Counted from the first letter of the stretch, positions 6,971 through 15,897 are shown. The stretch: DNA of 18,654 bases from CAYLOP01 sp964385305 (GCA_964385305.1 CAYLOP010000051.1:1-18654); one strand, 5' to 3'. Notes: generated by a model not told the origin, from the sequence alone. Program-made: numbers and translations.

Positions 6971-7546
6971 ATGTTGAGATTCCTTGAATTAGCCAAGAAT
7001 CCTGTTCGCTGGTCGATTCTTATGGCGCTCGTTTTAGCAGCGGGGATTGCCTGGATCATGTTTTCCTCGGTCCCGGCTAATGCAACCACGAATGGCTCGA
7101 TCCCAAGCCCGCATCAGGGTTTCTTAGCGCCAGACTTCTCACTTGAACAGCTTGGAGGAGGAGAGATCACCCTGTCGAGTCTGCGTGGCCAGGTCGTGAT
7201 TCTCAATATATGGGCTTCTTGGTGCCCGCCATGCCGTGCGGAGATGCCTGCGCTCCAGCGCGTGTATGAGAGTAATCGGGGTCGTGGTCTTTACGTTCTG
7301 GGCATCCACACGACTTTCCAGGATCGAGAGGGCGCAGCCAATGAGTTTGCAATGCAACATGACATCTCGTTTCCAATCCTCTTAGATCGAGCTGGATCGG
7401 TGAGCCGCATGTTTCAGATGCAGGCTCTTCCCACAACATTCTTCATCGATCGTGAAGGGATCATCCAAGAAGTTGTAATCGGCGGGCCGTTGAGTGAAGT
7501 CAGTCTGCAAACAACCGTGGAAACGCTGCTTGGAGAAGTGCGTTAG
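6971..7546 (+). CDS. Membrane-anchored TlpA/ResA-family thiol-disulfide oxidoreductase
   Basis: 191 residues. One N-terminal transmembrane anchor (about 13-33, SILMALVLAAGIAWIMF) with no lipobox is followed by an extracytoplasmic thioredoxin fold. Features: PDFSLEQLGGGEITLSSLRG, active site WCPPC with Cys85 and Cys88, the TlpA-type insert region, and the cis-proline strand ALPTTFFIDREG. The family reduces or isomerises disulfides outside the membrane, for example in cytochrome c maturation or for Cu-site assembly; no such partner is visible here. Its TAG stop overlaps the GTG start of the Lgt-like gene by one base (TAGTG), so translation of the two is coupled and they probably act in one process. 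The specific substrate cannot be told. Confidence 0.92.
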   Translation: MLRFLELAKNPVRWSILMALVLAAGIAWIMFSSVPANATTNGSIPSPHQGFLAPDFSLEQLGGGEITLSSLRGQVVILNIWASWCPPCRAEMPALQRVYESNRGRGLYVLGIHTTFQDREGAANEFAMQHDISFPILLDRAGSVSRMFQMQALPTTFFIDREGIIQEVVIGGPLSEVSLQTTVETLLGEVR

Positions 7547-8325
7547 TGCTCCCGATTCTACAAGTCGGTCCCCTCGCCATTCAACTACCTGGACTTTTGC
7601 TTCTAGCAGGCATCTGGTGGGGCATAACGATGGTTGATAGGGAGGCTCGGCGACAAGCGTTGCCAAACAATTTGTATACCAGCATGGCTGTTTATGGACT
7701 ACTCGCTGGGATTGTGGGAGCTCGACTGGGATATGCACTCCCGTTCCTTGAGATCTACCTCCGTGGGCCACTGAGCTTGTTCTCGCTCAATTTCAATACG
7801 CTCGCTCCGCGGGAAGGACTCATCACGGCACTCCTTATTTCGTTTGTGTTTGCCCATCGTAAAAAGCTCCCGTTGTGGGCTACACTCGACACGTTCATGC
7901 TAGGGCTTGCCGCTTTCAACATTTTTTATGGATTGGCGCACCTCTCAAGTGGTGGTGCTTTTGGTGCGCCGACCTCGGTGCCGTGGGCGATCGAATTGTG
8001 GGGAGCTCGACGCCATCCGATGCAACTGTATGAGATCCTGCTAGCAGTTTTCCTGCTGCTCATGCTGCAAATTCTCAAGACACGTTCTCCTTTTCACGGA
8101 TTCAGTTTCTTCGCCGGTTTGGGATGGATAGCTGCAAGCCGCTTATTCCTGGAAGCATTCCGAGGCGATAGCATTGTAGTTTTAAACGGGGTACGCAGCG
8201 CTCAGATAGTCAGCCTGGGTTTTCTCTTCGTCGCCTTGCTGGGAATCCATCTTCTAGCACGCAGGTCTGTGCCAGGTGAGGAATCCCCCACGAAGCTCAA
8301 TGAGATGCGCTATCTTTCCGCATGA
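7546..8325 (+). CDS. Lgt-like polytopic membrane protein (prolipoprotein diacylglyceryl transferase homologue with altered active site)
   Basis: 259 residues with about seven TM segments. Lgt-family landmarks: LPGLLLLAGIWWG, GARLGYAL, the RHPMQLYE motif and, near the C-terminus, ASRLFLEAFR, which keeps the R-x-x-x-E pair. However, the loop that in Lgt reads SFHGG, with an essential His, is here APREG, and the RxGNFxNxE loop is here AHLSSGGAFGAPT, so the residues equivalent to E. coli His103, Arg143, Asn146 and Glu151 appear to be missing. Genuine Lgt activity is therefore doubtful. GTG start with TGGAGAAG upstream, overlapping the tlpA stop. It is most likely a specialised Lgt paralogue working with the thioredoxin. 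The alignment is by eye, so residue equivalences need checking. Confidence 0.82.
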   Translation: MLPILQVGPLAIQLPGLLLLAGIWWGITMVDREARRQALPNNLYTSMAVYGLLAGIVGARLGYALPFLEIYLRGPLSLFSLNFNTLAPREGLITALLISFVFAHRKKLPLWATLDTFMLGLAAFNIFYGLAHLSSGGAFGAPTSVPWAIELWGARRHPMQLYEILLAVFLLLMLQILKTRSPFHGFSFFAGLGWIAASRLFLEAFRGDSIVVLNGVRSAQIVSLGFLFVALLGIHLLARRSVPGEESPTKLNEMRYLSA

Positions 8326-8455
8326 TAATTCTTGATGCATACAGGACTTTGGCGGCCGATGTCGAAACCCGAAATGTGCTTTATCAATGTAGATCCACTG
8401 TCACCACAGGCTAGGTTGGATAATAGATTGCCGAAGTTGTAGGTTGGTTGTAAAC

Positions 8456-8484
8456 TTGATTGCTACCATTTCATGGCATATTAA
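8456..8484 (+). promoter_or_regulatory. Candidate promoter of the histidine kinase gene
   Basis: TTGATT (8456-8461), a 17-base spacer, and TATTAA (8479-8484). An inverted repeat CATAT-taaaag-ATATG (8477-8492) overlaps the -10 and could be an operator. Each hexamer matches consensus at 4 of 6. The predicted leader is about 130 bases. Confidence 0.35.
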
Positions 8485-8554
8485 AAGATATGATTTATGC
8501 CAGATTTCGTCTCCAATGGATTTATAGAGAGCATTCATAGTTAATATAGGCGAA

Positions 8555-8590
8555 GGGGGATGGTGTTGATCCTTGGAATATGGATCCCCC
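8555..8590 (+). promoter_or_regulatory. Leader hairpin GGGGGAT/ATCCCCC upstream of the kinase start
   Basis: A perfect 7-base stem with a 21-base loop. It occludes the G-rich ribosome-site-like sequence at 8552-8559 that would serve a possible TTG start at 8573. No U-run follows, so it is not a standard terminator. It may control which start is used or translation of the kinase. Confidence 0.35.
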
Positions 8591-8623
8591 GACATCGGGC
8601 ATCACCAAGAGGGCGTGTGTCGC

Positions 8624-10036
8624 ATGCATGGGATTGAAATATCCCGACTACTTCACGGGTATGTCTTTCAACCGATGTTAAAGGTTGGGAATAAGTTGGG
8701 ATTCGAGTCCATGTTGTTTATGTTGCCGTTGTTAGGGTGGTTGACGGACAGAATGCGCGGGATTCAATCGGGAGATGAGGGCGAGGATCAACGCAAGCTC
8801 TCAAAAGCACAGGGTCGAGAATTGGAACTCGAGCGCCAGATCCAGCAGCTTCGGTCTCTCCTGCGCGCGACAGCGTCCCTCAGTGCAACGCTCAACTACG
8901 AACGCGTGCTCGAGATCACACTCGACTTAGCTGCGAGTGCGATCGAAGAGCCAGGTGTGGGGAATGGTCGTCTTGTCAGCGCCCTCATGTTATTTGGGCA
9001 AAAAGGTCTGCAGATTGCCTCCGCGCGTGGTTTGACGCATGCAGATCTACGTGTGGAGTTACCAGGCCGGGAGGGTGTGCTGGGAGAAGCGCTTAACAGC
9101 GGTGAGACGCGCTACCTGCAGGATGTCTGCAATGATCCGGAGCTACGCAGGGTTGTTGGCTTGCATACATGTCAGGTCGCGGTGTGCATTCCTCTCGTTG
9201 TTGGTATGGAAGTGTATGGCCTGCTCCTTTTTGCACATCCACAAAAGAGCTTCTTCACGGCGGACCACTTAGAGACCTTGGAGGCGATCTCATTGCAGGC
9301 GATGATCGCACTGCAGAACGCGAAACTGTATAGCGATCTTGAACAAGAGAAAGAGCGCATTGCGGAGATTCAGGAAGAGGCACGTAAGAAGTTGGCACGC
9401 GACCTACACGATGGTCCCACCCAGTCTGTTGGTGCGATCGCCATGCGCGTCAACTTCGCCAGGCGGCTGATCCAACGGGATGCAAACAAGGCAGCCGAGG
9501 AACTTTACAAGATTGAGGAACTGGCGCGTAGAACCACGAAGGAAATTCGTCAGATGCTCTTCACCTTGCGTCCTTTAATCCTCGAGTCGGAAGGATTGAT
9601 ACCTGCGCTTGAGAAGCTTGCTGAGAATATGCGGGAGAACCATGACCAAAATGTGATCCTCGATGCCCATGAAGGTGTGGCAGATGATTTGGAGGTCGGT
9701 AAACAGGGCGTCATTTTCTTCATCATCGAAGAAGCTGTGAACAATGCCCGCAAGCACGCGCAAGCGAGTCATATCTGGGTTCGCCTAAATCGCAATCAGG
9801 ATCTACTCCAGCTGGAAGTGGAAGATGACGGCTTGGGGTTTGATCTCGCTGCTGTTGAAGCTGGCTATGGACAACGAGGCAGCTTGGGTATGGTGAACTT
9901 ACGTGAGCGATCCGAATTGGTAAATGGTGTGCTGCGCATCGATAGCGCCAAGGGGGAAGGCACACGTATTAGCGTAATGATACCAGCGACGATTGAAGCA
10001 GCCGATCGTTTGCGGCGCGCAGGTTTTGTCTCATAG
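8624..10036 (+). CDS. GAF-domain sensor histidine kinase, HisKA_3/NarL-partner type
   Basis: About 470 residues from ATG 8624, which has AAGAGGG ten bases upstream; the frame stays open to a TTG at 8573, adding 17 residues. Layout: a hydrophobic stretch SMLFMLPLLGWL near the N-terminus, perhaps a membrane tether; a coiled coil (KAQGRELELERQIQQLRSLL); a GAF domain (about 90-240, with LPGREGVLGEALNSGE and VCIPLVVGMEVYGLLLF); the HisKA_3 dimerisation helix with phospho-acceptor His262 in ARDLHDGPTQS; and a HATPase_c domain with N-box EEAVNNARKHAQ, G1 DDGLGF and G2 GSLGMVNLRER. Such kinases normally phosphorylate LuxR/NarL-type response regulators, but none is encoded nearby, so it is an orphan. 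The signal is unknown; GAF suggests a small ligand or redox cue. The long leader suggests separate transcription from the genes before it. Confidence 0.93.
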   Translation: MHGIEISRLLHGYVFQPMLKVGNKLGFESMLFMLPLLGWLTDRMRGIQSGDEGEDQRKLSKAQGRELELERQIQQLRSLLRATASLSATLNYERVLEITLDLAASAIEEPGVGNGRLVSALMLFGQKGLQIASARGLTHADLRVELPGREGVLGEALNSGETRYLQDVCNDPELRRVVGLHTCQVAVCIPLVVGMEVYGLLLFAHPQKSFFTADHLETLEAISLQAMIALQNAKLYSDLEQEKERIAEIQEEARKKLARDLHDGPTQSVGAIAMRVNFARRLIQRDANKAAEELYKIEELARRTTKEIRQMLFTLRPLILESEGLIPALEKLAENMRENHDQNVILDAHEGVADDLEVGKQGVIFFIIEEAVNNARKHAQASHIWVRLNRNQDLLQLEVEDDGLGFDLAAVEAGYGQRGSLGMVNLRERSELVNGVLRIDSAKGEGTRISVMIPATIEAADRLRRAGFVS

Positions 10037-10328
10037 GCACTTAACCCTCATCCCTCACTGGTCCATCTTTCTTTGAACCGATACAGATCATGCTTCATCT
10101 TTCGATACGTGCCCATGCGTGTTGATTTTAGATGAAAGCGCACCATTGCAGGATGGCCCTTCTCACTACCCATCGGTGTGAGATTTGCGCTGTGATAATG
10201 CTGCAAAGAGGATCCATAAAGTAGCGGTCACCGAATTCACTCGACCCTGTAAGCAGCCGCGGTAGATGCGTCTAGCTGGGGGGATTGGGTGTTCGATGAA
10301 CGATCAAGAATGATTGGGAGTATTGTCT
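10037..10328. other. Gene-free stretch before moxR
   Basis: About 290 bases with no plausible coding region and no clear terminator for the kinase gene. A weak promoter-like pair (TTGGGT, 18 bases, AATGAT) lies within 50 bases of the moxR start. GGGAG upstream of ATG 10329 may be the ribosome site. Nothing else recognised. Confidence 0.4.
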
Positions 10329-11303
10329 ATGATACGATACTTCCAACTCGAAAATACTGAGGCGCATATGATCAGCGAAGTTGCCCATAGACTGCGGGAG
10401 AATATCCAAAAAGTCATTGTAGGGAAGGGGGAGGTCATTGATCTCACGCTCGTAGCAGTCCTGTGTGAGGGACATATCCTCTTGGAAGATGTCCCGGGGA
10501 TTGGCAAGACGACGCTTGCACGAGCGTTAGCGGCATCGCTCGGATGCAAGTTCCGAAGGATCCAATTCACGCCCGATCTTCTGCCAACGGATGTGACTGG
10601 TTTGAATTGGTTCAACCAAAAAGCACAAGCCTTCGAATTCCGCCCTGGTCCGATCATGAGCCAGGTGGTCCTGGCAGATGAGATCAACCGGGCCACCCCA
10701 CGCACACAATCCGCACTTTTAGAAGCGATGCAGGAGCGTCAACTCACTATTGATGGTGTGACCCATAAACTCGAGCGCCCATTCCTGGTCCTCGCCACCC
10801 AGAATCCCATCGAGTTGGAAGGAACCTTCCCTCTTCCAGAGGCGCAGATCGATCGTTTTCTATTACGTATCGCGATCGGTTATCCCAACGCAGAAGAGGA
10901 AAACGACATCCTCATACGCTTTCGTGCGGCAGACCCCCTCCTGGAATTGAAAGAAGTCACAGGTCCAGATGAGGTCCTGAAAATGCAGCAGGAACGTCAG
11001 GAGATTCGCGTGGAGGATTCTGTACGAGATTATATTGTGCGTGTGGCGCGGGCAACACGCCAACATCCTGAGATAATGCTTGGGGCAAGCCCCCGCGCAA
11101 CGCTTTCGCTGTTTCAAGCCTCGCAAGCATGGGCAGCGCTTCGTGGCCGGGATTATGTCATTCCTGATGATATTAAAGCAATGGCCCCTTCGGTGCTGAC
11201 GCACAGGTTAATGATATCGCCGCAAGCCCAGCTGCGGGGACGTCTGCCGGAGGAGTTGGTGGAGGATATTGTGGATTCGGTTGCAGTGCCCGTAGAGGAT
11301 TGA
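10329..11303 (+). CDS. MoxR-family AAA+ ATPase
   Basis: 324 residues. Walker A DVPGIGKTT (about 54-62), Walker B with VLADEINRATPRTQSALLEA, sensor 1 region VLATQNPIELEGTFPLPEAQ, arginine-finger region DRFLLRI, and a C-terminal lid with GASPRATLSLFQASQAWA and VIPDDIKAMAPSVLTHR. MoxR proteins act as chaperone-like ATPases, usually with a DUF58/vWA partner, which follows here after a single base. ATG 10329 is preferred. A TTG 15 bases earlier and an ATG at 10368 are alternatives. It leads the 10329-15857 cluster. Confidence 0.94.
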   Translation: MIRYFQLENTEAHMISEVAHRLRENIQKVIVGKGEVIDLTLVAVLCEGHILLEDVPGIGKTTLARALAASLGCKFRRIQFTPDLLPTDVTGLNWFNQKAQAFEFRPGPIMSQVVLADEINRATPRTQSALLEAMQERQLTIDGVTHKLERPFLVLATQNPIELEGTFPLPEAQIDRFLLRIAIGYPNAEEENDILIRFRAADPLLELKEVTGPDEVLKMQQERQEIRVEDSVRDYIVRVARATRQHPEIMLGASPRATLSLFQASQAWAALRGRDYVIPDDIKAMAPSVLTHRLMISPQAQLRGRLPEELVEDIVDSVAVPVED

Positions 11304-11304
11304 C

Positions 11305-12507
11305 ATGCCCGCGAATCGATGGCTTCCCCTTCTTGCAGCGATGTTCCTTCTCGGAGCATTGCTGGATTTACCCTTCCTGACGACACTCTCCGCGGCGCTT
11401 GCAGTATTGATTGGCACGGCAACATGGTGGAGCAGCCATTCGCTGGACGGCATCCTGTACCGGCGCCGTCCTCATTACCGGCGTGCCTTCCCAGGTGAGC
11501 AAGTCTCGCTTCGCCTTGAAGTTGAAAATAGGAAGCTGTTGCCGATCTCATGGCTTCGGGTGGAAGACCCATGGCCTCTTCCCGTAGGTCCAGAAGATGA
11601 AGAGGTTATCATCCCATCTCATATTCCGGACCGGGGGCTCTTAATCAATGTTTTCAGCCTGCGATGGTTCGAGCGAGCGCGTCGCAGGTTCACCTTGCGG
11701 TTTCGTAAGCGTGGTCTTTATAAGATCGGCCCCACACGCTTGCAATCCGGTGACTTGTTTGGGATGTACGAGAACTCGAAAGAACTTGATAACACTGAGT
11801 TCCTGACCGTATTTCCAAATCTGGTACCCTTTGCATCCTTAGATCTGCCAGCCGAAGATCCATTTGGGGACAGGCGTTCTCGGCGCAGGATCTTTGAAGA
11901 TCCGAACCGGCCAATGGGTGTCCGAGAGTACCGCCCAGAGGATAGCTTCCGCCGCGTTCACTGGCCAGCAACAGCGCGGATGGGGGAGCTGCAAGTTAAG
12001 GTTTATCAACCGACTTCTGCACAGCTTCTGATGGTTTGTCTCAATGTGGCAACGCTTGAACACCATTGGGAAGGCTATCTCCCCGAGCTATTAGAGCATC
12101 TGGTAAGCACGGCATCAACGGTCCTGTTTCAGGGGGTACAGGATGGCTACCAGGTAGGATTGATCTCCAATGGCTGCTTGGCCTATTCAGATCGACCCTT
12201 CCGGATACCACCTGGGCGATCCCCTCACCAATTGGCCAATCTATTGGAAGCGCTTGCAGCTGTCACACCTATCGTTACAGCACCGTTTGAACGCTATCTC
12301 ATCCAAGAGATGCCAAAGGTCCATTACGGGGCGAGTCTCGTGATTGTGACGGCGATGACCTCACCCGAATTGAGCGAGACCTTACTTCAATTGAAACGCA
12401 AGGGTCGTCGGATTACCCTGATCTCCCTCGCAACCGAAGCACCATTGAGCATACTAGGGGTGCGCACCGTCCATCTCCCATTTGAGGTGGTGGAGAATGG
12501 ATATTGA
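11305..12507 (+). CDS. DUF58 domain protein (MoxR partner, vWA-like)
   Basis: 400 residues. Two N-terminal hydrophobic segments (LLAAMFLLGALLDLPFL and LSAALAVLIGTATWW) anchor it in the membrane. Next comes a beta-rich region with RRAFPGEQVSLRLEVENR and RKRGLYKIGPTRLQSGDLFG. The DUF58 hallmark G-x-REY-x-x-x-D-x-x-R-x-x-HW is seen as GVREYRPEDSFRRVHW at about 205-220. A vWA-like C-terminal part follows. It starts one base after the moxR stop, so the two are translationally linked. DUF58 proteins are thought to work with MoxR in assembly or activation of envelope complexes; the client is probably one of the two membrane proteins that follow. Confidence 0.92.
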   Translation: MPANRWLPLLAAMFLLGALLDLPFLTTLSAALAVLIGTATWWSSHSLDGILYRRRPHYRRAFPGEQVSLRLEVENRKLLPISWLRVEDPWPLPVGPEDEEVIIPSHIPDRGLLINVFSLRWFERARRRFTLRFRKRGLYKIGPTRLQSGDLFGMYENSKELDNTEFLTVFPNLVPFASLDLPAEDPFGDRRSRRRIFEDPNRPMGVREYRPEDSFRRVHWPATARMGELQVKVYQPTSAQLLMVCLNVATLEHHWEGYLPELLEHLVSTASTVLFQGVQDGYQVGLISNGCLAYSDRPFRIPPGRSPHQLANLLEALAAVTPIVTAPFERYLIQEMPKVHYGASLVIVTAMTSPELSETLLQLKRKGRRITLISLATEAPLSILGVRTVHLPFEVVENGY

Positions 12508-12549
12508 TCGCGGGTCTTCCCAACGTCTTTTCATGAGGTTAACCGGAAA

Positions 12550-14091
12550 GTGAAAGAGCTCAACGTTCCCGAACACCAAAATCATCCAGAGGCGAAAGCC
12601 TCCATCGACCGACCTCCAATCCGATATTGGCAGGTTTTAACCGCGATGTCATTAATGGCGATGGACCTCGCGTGGGTAGTTCCGTGGTATCGCCTCCTGA
12701 CATGGACCAGCGCCCCAACGACTCGTTTACAGGCGTTTGCGGTGCTCGGTTTCATGCTTGCATTGGCCTATTTCTCCGTGCAACTCATGGACTATTTTCA
12801 ATTGGAACGGAAGTATATGATCACGACGATGGCGGTCTGTTTGATCGTCGCGGTCGTTGTTGGGTTTAAGTTGCTGATATTCCTGCATGAGAGTGTGTCG
12901 CTTCGGTTTATCTTGGGCCGTATCGTCCTGGGTGGCTTCGAGTCCGCCTATATCATTCCATCAGAGTATATTGCTCTCCTGGCGATTTTGATGATTTGGC
13001 AACGCGGGGTGTCTCTTGCTCGAGAGCGCTTGGGATCACTGAGCGTGGTTCGTGGATTCAAGCGTGGTCTCATTCTGCTAACGGCAAATGGGCTAGTAGC
13101 CTATCCCTTGATTAGGATCATTCCAACCGTTGACCTTTATAGCTTTCTCTTTTTTGGACTTATGGCGATGGGAGCGGCGCGATTATCCTCTCTTAGTCGT
13201 TTGAGGGGTGGAAAGAAAAGCCCTTTCGATCGTCGGTGGGTGTTAGGGGTTTTAGGTTTTGCAGCGGTAGTTCTTGTCGTGGGGGCGATCTTCACCCTAT
13301 TGGCGAAAGGACCGCTGACAACAGGGGTGACGTATCTCGTTACAATTGCTGTCAATCTCGTGTCCCGTGTATTGGTGATCGTTCTATGGCCCATCGTGTT
13401 TGCTGGCGTACAGGGTCTTTCGAGAATTGTTGACTGGATTAACCTGCAGCGCATGGATGGCCAGGAATCTACCCAGAGCCTTCAGACTCAAAACGAGTTG
13501 ACGGAGTGGCTCCAGCAGATGCAGCAAGCGGATCCACCGACTTGGATTGAACAGATCATTCCGGTTCTCAAGACGGCTATGCTTTGGGGAATGGTTTGTT
13601 TGATCTTAGCGTTCCTTCTGCTTCGCTTGCATAGGGTCATGCGGGAAAATGGACACGGCGGGGACTCCTCCGAGCGCGATTCACTACTGGCAGAAGGGGG
13701 GCTACTTGGGCTGCTGCGAAAAGCCTTCCGCCGCAGGACGGATTCACTTCTACAGAGCCTGGAGAAGTGGCGCAACCCTGAACGTCGATTGGCTGCAGCG
13801 CGGATTCGACGGATCTATGCAGACTTGATGCAACTTTCAGAGGAATTGGGCTGTGTCCGTCCCGAATCACGGACGCCACTAGAGTTCCTCACCCCCCTTG
13901 GCCAAGTATTCCCTAATTTAAGCCATGAATTGGTAGCGATCACACATGCGTATGTTAGAGTGCGGTATGGCGAGTTGCCAGAAACGCCGCAGGAACTCGA
14001 GGTTGTCGAAGACGCATGGCGCCAGGTGCAAGCAGCGGGTGAGGAGAGAAAACGCGATCAAAAAGGCGTTGCATTGGGCGTTGGCATATAG
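12550..14091 (+). CDS. Polytopic membrane protein with C-terminal DUF4129-like domain, copy A
   Basis: 513 residues from GTG 12550, 42 bases after the DUF58 gene, with GAGG upstream. About eight or nine TM helices: a bundle of six between residues 27 and 215, two at about 230-295, and one at about 358-378 (MLWGMVCLILAFLLLRL). After the last TM a basic stretch leads to a DUF4129-like domain: ERRLAAARIRRIYADLM, LGCVRPESRTPLEFL and ITHAYVRVRYGELPE. In the usual MoxR-DUF58-TgpA arrangement a transglutaminase core (Cys/His/Asp) sits between the TM bundle and DUF4129. Here that space is a short Gln-rich linker (STQSLQTQNELTEWLQQMQQ), so no transglutaminase is present. Its function is unknown; probably an envelope protein handled by MoxR/DUF58. 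Confidence 0.88.
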   Translation: MKELNVPEHQNHPEAKASIDRPPIRYWQVLTAMSLMAMDLAWVVPWYRLLTWTSAPTTRLQAFAVLGFMLALAYFSVQLMDYFQLERKYMITTMAVCLIVAVVVGFKLLIFLHESVSLRFILGRIVLGGFESAYIIPSEYIALLAILMIWQRGVSLARERLGSLSVVRGFKRGLILLTANGLVAYPLIRIIPTVDLYSFLFFGLMAMGAARLSSLSRLRGGKKSPFDRRWVLGVLGFAAVVLVVGAIFTLLAKGPLTTGVTYLVTIAVNLVSRVLVIVLWPIVFAGVQGLSRIVDWINLQRMDGQESTQSLQTQNELTEWLQQMQQADPPTWIEQIIPVLKTAMLWGMVCLILAFLLLRLHRVMRENGHGGDSSERDSLLAEGGLLGLLRKAFRRRTDSLLQSLEKWRNPERRLAAARIRRIYADLMQLSEELGCVRPESRTPLEFLTPLGQVFPNLSHELVAITHAYVRVRYGELPETPQELEVVEDAWRQVQAAGEERKRDQKGVALGVGI

Positions 14092-14297
14092 GCCGACAGA
14101 TCTGCCTATCTATAAAAAACACATCACATCCCCGGGCTGGTTTAAGCATAGCTGACCAGTACGCAGCAAATTCTTGGCCGTGTGACTCTTCCGGTATCGA
14201 AGTCTCAAGGGTTGAGTGGATAGGGTATGCAAAGGTATCCATCCCAATACGCACGTGAGGGTCGGAAAATGGGTGTGATTCACGGAAAGGGACGATC

Positions 14298-15857
14298 GTG
14301 GTGACCCTGGATCGGATCCTGACTCCCGCTACATCACTCATCAAGTCGCTGCAAAAGATACAGCCATGGCGTGAACTAAGTGCGCTCGCTACGATGGTCA
14401 TGGATGTCAGCTGGGTTGCGTTGTCTTATCGGGCGCTTAGCTTCCTCGCACGCTCTAACCCCTCAGGTTTGATCTTTGCAGTTCTCGGTGGCATGCTGCT
14501 GCTGATCTATTACGCAACTCGCCTGACCTACCAAGCAGCATTGGGAAGCATGGCACGTCGGGTGGTTCTGTTGTTGGTCATGATTGGAAGTGGGCTCGTA
14601 TCCATCAAAGTCCTTGTGTATCCAGGGGTTAGCTTAAACCCTCGTATTTTTGCCCAAACCCTCGTGCAATCTTTTACCAATTCAAAGATGCTCATCCCAG
14701 CAGAGTTTGAAGTACTTATCATCAGCTTCTTAATCTGGCTGCGAGGCATTACCTTGGCGCAACAGTGGATGAGCACTCGCATTGTTTTGAGGCGTTATCA
14801 AGCAGGAATCATAGCCCTTCTTGGGCTTAGTTCACTTGGCCTCATGCCTTCAAGCAATGGACAAACCCTCGAGGTCGTGGCTTTCTTGATTGGAGGGTTT
14901 GTTGCGATGGCAACTGGGCGTGCGGCGGAATTGGGACGCATGCGCGGCACCCGTCGAAACCCATTTGACCGCTATTGGCTTCTTGGGCTCATCGTAGTTA
15001 CGGGGATTATGGTGGGGCTTGCGCTGTTGGCAGGAGGCATTGCTACGGAGTATTTCACCTCCATCGTAGTTGTTTTCGCTTTAGTTGCTACTCAAATTCT
15101 TCTTATTCTGATGGGAATCCTTGTAAGCCCTATTCTCATCCTAGTCTTGCTCTTATCACCGGGGCTGCTTGAGAGGTTGAAATCGCTCATTAACTTTTCG
15201 GAGATGCAGGCGGGTCTCTCACGCGTGGTCAATTTTCTGCTACAAATCCTGACCGGCATAACCCAACTGCTCCGAAGGTTCTATGAGGGATTTAACAGCC
15301 TGCAGCGCCTTAAGCCGTATCTCTTATGGGGGATCCTATTTCTTGCTCTCGTTTATCTGCTACGCATCCTGGGGCGTCATTGGAGAAGACCATGGACGTG
15401 GCGAGGCGAGCAAGATGATCGACAATTTACCATGGAAACCAGCGATCTCCTTCAACATATGAGAGATGGGTTTAGAAGGGGAACACGTCAAATTGCAGCC
15501 GCCATCCAGCAACTCCGCTATGGACGGCGGTGGTTGGCAGCGGCGAAAATCCGGCGCATATACATCCAATTAATGAAGATGTGCGAGGACTTGGGTTTTC
15601 CCCGAACTTTGTCCCAGACCCCTCATGAGTTCCTTCCTACGCTCGAGCACTATATGCCCACCCATATCGACGACCTTGTGCGAATCACCGATGCCTACGT
15701 CCGAACTCGCTATGGCGAATATCCCGAGCATCGGGAGGATATCGTAGCATTTGCTTCGGCTTGGAGACGTATCCGCGATCAAGGTGAGATGCTGCGGAAA
15801 TCGCGAAGATCGGGTGGGCGATCCCTACATAGTCGGGAGCGTAAGAGTAATCGTTAG
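14298..15857 (+). CDS. Polytopic membrane protein with C-terminal DUF4129-like domain, copy B (paralogue of the preceding gene)
   Basis: 519 residues. The start is one of two consecutive GTG codons (14298 or 14301) with AAAGGGA just upstream. It shares with copy A the order of segments and the motifs MDxxWV, FAVLG, IPxE, IWxRGxxLA, RMRG..NPFDRYWLLG and, at the C-terminus, AAAKIRRIYIQLM, SQTPHEFL and ITDAYVRTRYGEYPE. It too lacks a transglutaminase core between the TM bundle and the last TM (YLLWGILFLALVYLL). The 206 bases separating it from copy A contain no gene; a 6-base stem ATAGGC/GCCTAT (14088-14109) overlaps the stop of copy A. The C-terminal tail is strongly basic (KSRRSGGRSLHSRERKSNR). 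An old tandem duplication with considerable divergence, perhaps giving a heterodimer. Confidence 0.88.
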   Translation: MVTLDRILTPATSLIKSLQKIQPWRELSALATMVMDVSWVALSYRALSFLARSNPSGLIFAVLGGMLLLIYYATRLTYQAALGSMARRVVLLLVMIGSGLVSIKVLVYPGVSLNPRIFAQTLVQSFTNSKMLIPAEFEVLIISFLIWLRGITLAQQWMSTRIVLRRYQAGIIALLGLSSLGLMPSSNGQTLEVVAFLIGGFVAMATGRAAELGRMRGTRRNPFDRYWLLGLIVVTGIMVGLALLAGGIATEYFTSIVVVFALVATQILLILMGILVSPILILVLLLSPGLLERLKSLINFSEMQAGLSRVVNFLLQILTGITQLLRRFYEGFNSLQRLKPYLLWGILFLALVYLLRILGRHWRRPWTWRGEQDDRQFTMETSDLLQHMRDGFRRGTRQIAAAIQQLRYGRRWLAAAKIRRIYIQLMKMCEDLGFPRTLSQTPHEFLPTLEHYMPTHIDDLVRITDAYVRTRYGEYPEHREDIVAFASAWRRIRDQGEMLRKSRRSGGRSLHSRERKSNR

Positions 15858-15897
15858 GGGTTTGGGCTTATCGACATTCTTTCGAACTTGTTAAATC

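Noticed and set aside
14088..14109. ATAGGC/GCCTAT stem as a terminator after copy A
   Set aside because: It overlaps the stop codon, has a 6-base stem and is followed by an A-run rather than a T-run on the transcribed strand.
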